A stretch of DNA of 64,000 bases, from positions 22,185,693-22,249,692 of the forward strand of contig JASXTE010000008.1 of assembly GCA_030280995.1 (NCBI GenBank), in the 5' to 3' direction. Both the position numbers and the translations under genes were made by a program. How positions within the stretch are numbered: the first letter of the stretch is position 1; each line of letters starts with the position of its first letter. Of the stretch, positions 57,637-64,000 are shown in pieces. This DNA comes from Hemileia vastatrix. Its lineage: Eukaryota; Basidiomycota; Pucciniomycetes; Pucciniales; Zaghouaniaceae. The notes under the pieces were generated by a model. The model was not told where the DNA came from and made no database searches. It was given only the letters and a program-made list of their open reading frames with translations.

Positions 57637-59167
57637 TCAGGTAGTAACATCTGGCAATGCGTCGGCAATGTTAGACATCTGGACACTATTTTTCTCCTTT
57701 TTTTCTTTTTCAAGGACCCAATCCGGTTTGGGTGTATATTTCTTTTCCTTTTTTTTCTTATTGTTATCGGGAAAATCTTCAGGATAAGCCTTTCGATCTG
57801 CTTCTCTAAACTGTTCATCTTCATCATATATCTTTCGAATTGGAGCCAAGAGTGTTTGGAGGGCAAAAGTAACTGAAACCTTCAAATCACTTGGGAAAAG
57901 TTTGAAGTTACCTGATCCAGGAGGATCTTCAAGTTCATAATCATTGGCCATTGCTTTAAAATTCGAATAATGTAAAACATCCTTCTCTCGCTTGCGCTCG
58001 ACAGAAATCAACGTCCCTTCTGGCGCTCCACCCAAGGCGAATGGACTCCTTCCGTTGTACTTGGGTTGAGACATTTTAAGCTGAGCAACAGGAAGCAAGA
58101 CCGTTTCAACAAACGCGAGAACGCCATTGTCAGCTATTTTACCTGGTACGCAAATTGCATCCTTGATTTTACGCTTAATATCCTCAGGTTTGTCTAGAAA
58201 ATCAATCTTTGATTTTTGATCAGAAGAGCTCATTTTTGATCCGGTCAAGCCTGGAACCATCACATTCATAAGATGAGATCGTTTCCGGTATCCTAAGCGG
58301 GGTAAGTAGAGCTCTGCAAAGGTAAAAATCTTTCTTTGGTCGATACCTCCAAATTGAAAGTCAACGTCTAGATACTGTTCATCTAGAGCTTGTAGCAATG
58401 GATACAGTAATCCAGACAATGGGGGAGCATCTGATTCTTTTACGACTTCTGAGCCAGCCTTTCTAGCATCTCGTTCAGAAACTAGAGATGCGAGTGTGAG
58501 ACAATCACGATTATAAGGGGGTGAGTATTGGTATGATGAGCCGGTGATAAATTCAAGTCTTGATAGAGGAACTCCCAAGGAGGTAAAAACAGCACGCAAG
58601 AGGTGTGAGTAATAGGCTACACGTTGGTTGATCAGCTCCAAAGGTGCCTTTAAATTGTCCAGGAATGCGTGCACATCTACAAAAAGAACAGTTTGCATCA
58701 ACTTCAACGTCCAGAAAAAAAATAATACCATTGATGAATCACATACCAGCCAATAAAACTTTAACTCTTACACCAGCTTTGAGAAAGTCTGCGATTTTGA
58801 CAAAAGGAACCAAATAACCAATATGGGCTGAGATGATCAATAAAAAGGTTCCCTGCAAGAAATCAGTATTTAGTAATGAATGAATAGATATGAATAATCA
58901 CGGACGACGTCCAGTAGTAGCGGTACCTGAAAAAAATGAGAACCAAAAAAAAAAGTGAATTCTCGAGAACAAAGATAACGAACAAATGAAGCAGAATGAA
59001 TTTCATAAGAATGAAAACGAACCCCAGTAACAAGAAATAACTCGATCCTCTTCTTGACATAGTTTCATCAATTCAGCACCACCAAGCGTTTCACCAATGT
59101 TTCTGGTAATAAGTTCATATTTTTCACTTGGGGAAAGAGTTGGAATATCTTTCTCAGTTTCGGACAT
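57637..59167 (-). CDS. Tyrosyl-tRNA synthetase, cytosolic type, four exons, 428 aa
   Basis: Charges tRNA-Tyr with tyrosine for translation. Exons: 59167-59023, 58926-58906 (21 nt), 58827-58747 and 58676-57637; introns of 96, 78 and 70 nt, all GT-AG. The spliced length of 1287 nt is exactly in frame. The class I signature HIGH appears as GRPHIGY, assembled across the microexon junction, and the KMSKS loop is GSKMSSSDQKSK. Also typical are the adenylate/tyrosine pocket segments DVHAFLDNLKAP, LLYPLLQALDEQYLDVD and FGGIDQRKI. The C-terminal 60 or so residues are Lys-rich and end after a short extension; there is no EMAP-II-like domain, as expected for fungi. The N-terminal ATG (59165-59167) gives SETEKDIPTLSPSEKYELI, in line with fungal enzymes. 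No damage seen; this is an intact host gene. Confidence 0.95.
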
Positions 59168-60434
59168 AATAGAAAAAAAAATGAGCAGACAAATCTATGG
59201 ATGAGAGACAACGACCGCAACATGGAAATTTTTTTAACTCCCGCTATTTCAATTCATGCATGGCTACACTCATCATCCATTGAATATTTAAATCAACAAT
59301 CCTCGACACAGACACGGCGGCTATAGATTTGTTCAGGGAACAACAGGTTTACAGAAATAGGGCTAAATAAATCAAAGTAGCTTTACGAGGGTTGTCTTTT
59401 TTTTACTCTAAGAATAAAAGAATGATAATTTTCCATAAGCCGAATTTATATATAAGCATGGCGAATCAGCTTTTCTGTGACAAAAATTTATAAAATCCTG
59501 CCTTCTCAGCAACTCTAAATGATGTCAAAAATTATTTTCTCTGGATTATCCTAATCTGGTAACCTATTTCTATTTTTTTTCAAAAAAATTTCTTTTCCAC
59601 TTTCACCATCTCATGTTCTACAAAGTTCAAATCCCGCCAAAAGCCCTATTACCGAACTTTACTTTTCTTTTTAGGTTTCTAATCTTTGCTCATGGTCAAA
59701 AAGATTCCCTAAAAAAAGAAAAAAAAATTCTTTCCTATTTCATGAACTTATTCAGATTACCAATTCTTCCCAACTAACTAATACAATTAAATATCATTCT
59801 TTTTTGCCCATCCTTAATTTCAAATTTAGAATCAAAATTGAAATCATATGGATTTGATATAAACATGTAAATCACCAGCATAAAGTAATTTTTAAAATTG
59901 AACCAGAGGAAAAAAACAAAGCATCACTGGGATCAATCAAGGAAGATAATAAACAATACAGATTCTATTCAATGGAGAAATCCACAATCAAAATTCTCTC
60001 ACCCATCAAAATCACAAAAAAAGAGTTTCAACATCTTATATTTTCGGTTCATGCTCTTTATCTCGATTAATAGTAACATCACACATATCATATCACTACC
60101 ATCATCACAGAAAAATCTTTCCCCCCTGAAGAAAAATGAAGCCCTCCACCAAACCTACAGCTCATTAAATCAACTCCTCATCCAATTACCATACCCTATC
60201 TTCATACACTGTCCCTCCGATTCGTTATGTGTGCACAAAGACATTCACTCCCTCAATGAAAACTCAAAAACTCACCATAACTCCCCCCAAAACAAATATA
60301 AAAAATGAAAAAAAGGAAGAGAGAAAGAGTAAAACAATAATCTTTCACCGTTTCAAAAGAATATTGAAAGTAAAAATAGTTTTCAAAGGAAAAGAAATAT
60401 TCCATGTTTTACACCTTAAGGTGAGAGAAAAAAC
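59168..60434. other. Spacer upstream of the tyrosyl-tRNA synthetase
   Basis: Contains the presumed promoter of the minus-strand synthetase. A-rich and C-rich stretches at 59900-60330 give open frames with no recognisable product. Nothing else supported. Confidence 0.5.
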
Positions 60435-60508
60435 TGGTCAATATGGGGGTCGAACCCATGACATCGGCATTATTAGTACCGCGCTCTAACCAACTGAGCT
60501 AATCGACC
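60435..60508 (-). tRNA. tRNA-Ile, anticodon AAU
   Basis: A full cloverleaf reads from 60508 down to 60435: acceptor GGTCGAT pairing with ATTGACC (one G-T), D arm GCTC...GAGC with AGTTGGTTA, anticodon arm CGGTA-CTAATAA-TGCCG with AAT at positions 34-36, a 5-base variable region, T arm ATGGG-TTCGACC-CCCAT and discriminator A. No intron. AAU (read as inosine-AU) is the standard eukaryotic isoleucine anticodon. Lies about 1.3 kb upstream of the synthetase gene. Confidence 0.97.
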
Positions 60509-60896
60509 TGCTTGCTTGTAAATTTATTTAACCAATATATATAGATTAAATTAAACACTGTTGAACGTAGTGGCAGGGTATTGAGCTCTTACTTTTAGGA
60601 AAGGTTTATTATTATTAATTACGTTTCATCATTGTGATGCTTGCCAACTATATGCATGGTGATACTGCGGCGTAGTCGAGACCTAACAGAACGCTTATTT
60701 TGCCCCTTATTTTAACATACTTTTGGAATAAAAAGAAATAGAAGGAAAGAAAGAAAGCGCAAGTGGAAATTCAAAGATAAAAAGGCAAATAAAATGGGAA
60801 AAAAGAGAAAGGGAGAGTCTGTATGAGTGCATGAATGTGAATGTGTGGTAGTAGAGAATATAAGAATTTGGGTGAAAGTGGATGTGATTGTTTGAA
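60509..60896. other. Spacer
   Basis: Short A-rich stretch downstream of a possible RNA polymerase III control region; nothing distinct. Confidence 0.5.
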
Positions 60897-61784
60897 CAGT
60901 GGCCGGGCAAGTGTTCTGGCCACTTTTTAAATTGGTCTCAACCTCAAACGCAACATGCTACCACCATGAATCGTTCGTTCGTTCTGAGTGTCTCAATGGT
61001 GTAGATTCCATATATCTTATCAGAAATTCATTTTGCTTGTTAATTTCATGTATATTGTGATTTATAAATAACAGCATATTTTTTGACTCTTAAGGCAATA
61101 ACCTTATTGTTTTGCGACATTGACCATCAAGAGAGCCCTGCTTTTTAGTGAAAATTTTGCAAAAATAAAATAAAAAATAAAAATAAAATTGAGCAAAAAT
61201 TTCATATTTTGATTTCACATTACCAACGGGTGGATCCACCATCAGCTTCGACACATTCCTTCAGTCGGCATAGAAAGTCTAGATCATGTTCTTCGATAGC
61301 ATTGAATATGATTTGAACATAGTTTTAAATTGTTTTAAATTTCAAAATGTGAGTTTAAATGTTTTCCAAAGCCAAAAGGACAAAAACCAAAAAAAATCAC
61401 CGAAGGTCAATTAGGTGGAGATATTGACAGTTTAAGCATCACAGCTCATCAAAGAGGTCAAGTATGGGTTCCAAAAAGGTTGGGATGGTTTTTAACTGAT
61501 ATTCTTTTGATCTTTTCTTTCCATTGAGATGTGCAAGGTCGTTTGCTACTTCGGGAAACTGTTATACATGGTCCAAATTGGCAAAAGAGTAAATTGTTTT
61601 GTTGCGATCAAGTTTGCTAAAAAAGAATTTAAACGAGTGAGAGAAAGTGGCCAGATTGTAGAGTGAAAAGCAAAGAGCCATTGGGACTAGTCTTGAGGAT
61701 ATCAGGGTGGTGGTGGTGGTATGAGAGAAAGATGAAAAAAGACAATATGCATAAAAGGTGGCCACAACACATGTCTGGCCACTG
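60897..61784 (-). mobile_element. Decayed Tc1-like transposon, 888 bp
   Basis: Inverted ends CAGTGGCCGGGCAAGTGTT (60897) and its counterpart CAGTGGCCAGACATGTGTT (61784), each followed by TGGCCAC. TA is present on the right flank only. Near 61222-61325 on the minus strand the C-terminal DDE peptide LKECVEADGGSTRW is visible. The same CCACCACCAC leader run as in the other Tc1 copies occurs at 61705-61715. The catalytic core is gone. Confidence 0.75.
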
Positions 61785-62204
61785 TACACTTCCTTGAGGA
61801 AACTCCTCATCACCCATTTTTCCTTACATTGCAAACACATTTTTTTTTCTAATTAATTGCAACTACCATCCCAGGTTGAACTGGATGTGGCGTTTCATAA
61901 TATCTAAAAAAAATAAAATAACATAAACTGTTTTTTTAATTTAAGGTTTTTCATGCCCATTAGGGGGTGTCAAACATGACCATATACGCCTGGCGGACTT
62001 CAGTCTCAAAACGCCATCATACACTTGGGGTTAGACATGTCAAACATTTGGTCAAATACTTCCTATTCTTGCACCATAACCCCAACCACAATTCAGCCCA
62101 CCAATACACACATTCCCACAATCCACTGCACATCAGACCCCTTTGCTCCCAACCCCACATCATCCTAGACTCCCGCTCAAATTTATATATTCATCATCAC
62201 TGTA
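61785..62204. other. Spacer
   Basis: No gene seen; C/A-rich between 62080 and 62160. Confidence 0.4.
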
Positions 62205-62324
62205 CAGCTATTTGGGAAAACCTTGCTCTTTTTTTGCCCCTCATCCCCCCGAAAAGCGCCTTAAACTCTTGTTTTTGGTGGGGAGTGGAAGTCAAAAACA
62301 CAGCAAGCTTTTCCCAAATAGCTG
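62205..62324. mobile_element. TA-flanked MITE, 120 bp (Tc1/mariner type)
   Basis: Terminal inverted repeats CAGCTATTTGGGAAAA continuing (C or G)CTTGCT, 23 bp with one mismatch, flanked by TA at 62203-62204 and 62325-62326. No coding capacity. Confidence 0.85.
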
Positions 62325-63088
62325 TAAGTTTTTCCATTTCTTATCTTTTATCATCACCTTATCAAGCTCATGTATTTATTCTTTTTTCTATTTCAGTTTG
62401 TCTTATCTCACTAAATCTTTGTTAGGATTTCACTTTCTTATCCATCAAAGTTTACCATGCACTAATAATTTTGTCCTCTCCATAGTTTTAATTCTATTAT
62501 GCCTTGCCCAAAAACCATTGCTCAAAAGTATACCCAACTAACCAAGAGTGACCTTCAGATTGTGATCAATTGGTTGCAAACAAAATCAAATTTGATGTCT
62601 GCTTCACCTGTGACAAGTCTACACATGTGGGTTTATTTATATTTCCCTCATTTCTTTTGTTTTCTTTTTATACTAATTTTTTTTTTTTTTTTTTTTTGGC
62701 ACATGGTGATTGGTAGCATCTTTTTCAATGCACTAGCAATTGGTTACTTTAATTTTTTGTTTCTTATTTGAATGAATATTTTTTTAGTCATTCTTACTCC
62801 TCTTCCTTACCTAGGATTCAGAACTTCTGTATCTGGTCCAACTGAAAAGTCTGTAGTTTCCAATTCAAAATTGTGGGCCAAGTCTTTAGAGTCATGTCTC
62901 TCTCTCTCTTTCTTTCAAAATTGATGAACTAACCTAAAATTAACATCTCATCCATCCATTTTATAAATATTTTTTTACAAACAAAACAGTTTGCCTTATC
63001 TACATTTTACAATTACTTTTGAGCCTGTCCTCCAACACATACATTAATTGACCCACTTTCTTCATCTATCACAACATTTGGTATTACT
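62325..63088 (+). other. Unassigned; possible small exons
   Basis: 62499-62640 has coding-like composition (PKTIAQKYTQLTKSDLQIVI) and 62814-62900 another such piece, but I recognise no family and cannot define a gene. There is a long T run at 62678-62697. Confidence 0.25.
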
Positions 63089-63301
63089 TTGGATTTTAAA
63101 GAAGCCTGTGAATTGAGTCAAGATGCTGTTGAGTTAACTTTTCATTTGGAAGCTAAAGCTGGAAGAGCAGCTTACGTTGGAAGAAGCACAATTTCTAAAG
63201 CTACAGTGCCTGATGCGGGTGCTTGGGGTGTTTGGAAATTTATGGAAGGGGTTAGGAAAGCTGTTTTTGGTGGTGGAAACATTGAAGGTCATAAGTCTTA
63301 A
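63089..63301 (+). pseudogene. C-terminal fragment resembling dihydroxyacetone kinase (DAK2/DhaL end)
   Basis: Seventy codons ending at a TAA at 63299-63301. HLEAKAGRAAYVGRS and VPDAGAWGVWKFM match the conserved tail of the DhaL/DAK2 domain, which binds ATP in dihydroxyacetone kinases that phosphorylate dihydroxyacetone in glycerol metabolism. No ATG starts it; a possible acceptor TTTTAAAG lies just upstream. The earlier exons are not recognisable in the preceding kilobases, which hold repeats, so it is either a terminal exon after a long intron or a stranded gene fragment. Confidence 0.5.
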
Positions 63302-63882
63302 GTAAGATTGATAGATTTTTTTTATTATTGACTTACTAATTTATTATAAATGAAAAAAGATACAAAATATATAAAAAATGAAGAAAAAATGAATAGATAG
63401 ATAAAGAAATAAATAGAAATAGACAGTTAGATATTTAGATTGACTTAAATCTAACATATTTTGAAGTTTAGTTGTGGTATATATGTGTATGTAGATGTAG
63501 ATGCACATTTTACAAATGTTACAATGACATGTATTTGGATTGTAGGTTTTAAAGAACAAATTAATGGTGAATGATGATGAGGAGGAGGAGATAGTGGTAG
63601 TGCAAGAGATAAAGGTGGTGGAAGGAAATTAGAAAAAATAGTTGTAGTCATGATACTTATGATATACAGTGATTTTAATAAATAAGTGATTCAAGTAGAG
63701 ATGATTTATTATTATTAATGCCATATCCCTAAGTTTGTCAATTTTTGTCATTGGTATCTTTGGTATCATTGTTAAGTTTATATATATATCTTTGAGGTTG
63801 ATGGGATTGGGAGTCTTTTTTTTATATGTATAGTTATGTGCATGAAAATTATAATAAAAATAAAAGAAAAAAAGAAAATTTC

Positions 63883-63883
<1 letters not shown>
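63302..63883. other. Spacer
   Basis: AT-rich, nothing supported. Confidence 0.5.
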
Positions 63884-63935
<52 letters not shown>

Positions 63936-63961
63936 TGTATGTATGTATGTATGTATGTATG

Positions 63962-63992
<31 letters not shown>

Positions 63993-64000
63993 CTATGTAT
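63884..64000 (+). repeat. Microsatellites (AT)n then (ATGT)n
   Basis: (AT) repeats at 63884-63908 pass into about 20 perfect ATGT units to about 63990. The array reaches almost to the window edge. Confidence 0.95.

Noticed and set aside
57432..57876. Plus-strand open frames over the end of the synthetase gene
   Set aside because: Antisense shadow of the C-terminal Lys-rich exon and 3' region.

Overview
The window looks like AT-rich, repeat-dominated nuclear DNA of a basidiomycete, most likely a rust fungus (Pucciniales). The reasons are short GT-AG introns in every host-like or transposon gene, a eukaryotic tyrosyl-tRNA synthetase with a basidiomycete-like intron pattern, chromodomain Ty3/gypsy retrotransposons and fungal Tc1/IS630-type transposons. 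The order is inferred from general features only; no species is claimed.

Left part (1-11.6 kb): a minus-strand chromovirus (copy A; LTR 3238-4414) whose gag-protease frame is open for 908 codons to the window edge. It sits inside the RNase H region of a second, plus-strand gypsy element (B; RNase H-integrase 4415-6735). The long tail of element B holds repeated motifs and two minus-strand spliced genes (7723-9290 and 9997-10756). Both encode proteins with two C-x2-C-x6-C half-clusters, a Ser/Pro-rich linker and a helical tail.

From 11.76 to 18.66 kb runs an unusual satellite: a tandem array of about 607-bp units, each with a 46-bp near-perfect palindrome plus a second weaker one. It shows a higher-order duplication seven units apart and a broken, partly inverted right end. 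It is followed by a chromodomain/LTR remnant (19.2-20.2 kb), a long AT-rich stretch with CACTA-like 250-bp MITEs (23512-23761, and again 49667-49916), a G-rich minisatellite (25.6-26.0 kb) and Tc1 debris (30.6-32.0 kb).

34.4-47.4 kb holds two more chromovirus copies in line: LTR-gag (copy D, truncated), then LTR-gag-pol-LTR (copy C, complete in layout but broken by stops and frameshifts). 52.2-56.6 kb is a nest: an IS630/Tc1-type transposase gene is split by a CACTA-like element with about 185-bp inverted repeats and a 3-bp target duplication, and that element is itself split by a Tc1 element with TA duplications.

The right end is the gene-bearing part: tyrosyl-tRNA synthetase (57637-59167, minus, four exons, intact), tRNA-Ile(AAU) (60435-60508, minus), a decayed Tc1 element, a 120-bp TA-flanked MITE, and a C-terminal fragment resembling dihydroxyacetone kinase (63089-63301). 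Transposons and host genes do not appear to share a pathway; the functional logic is layered insertion around a few translation genes.
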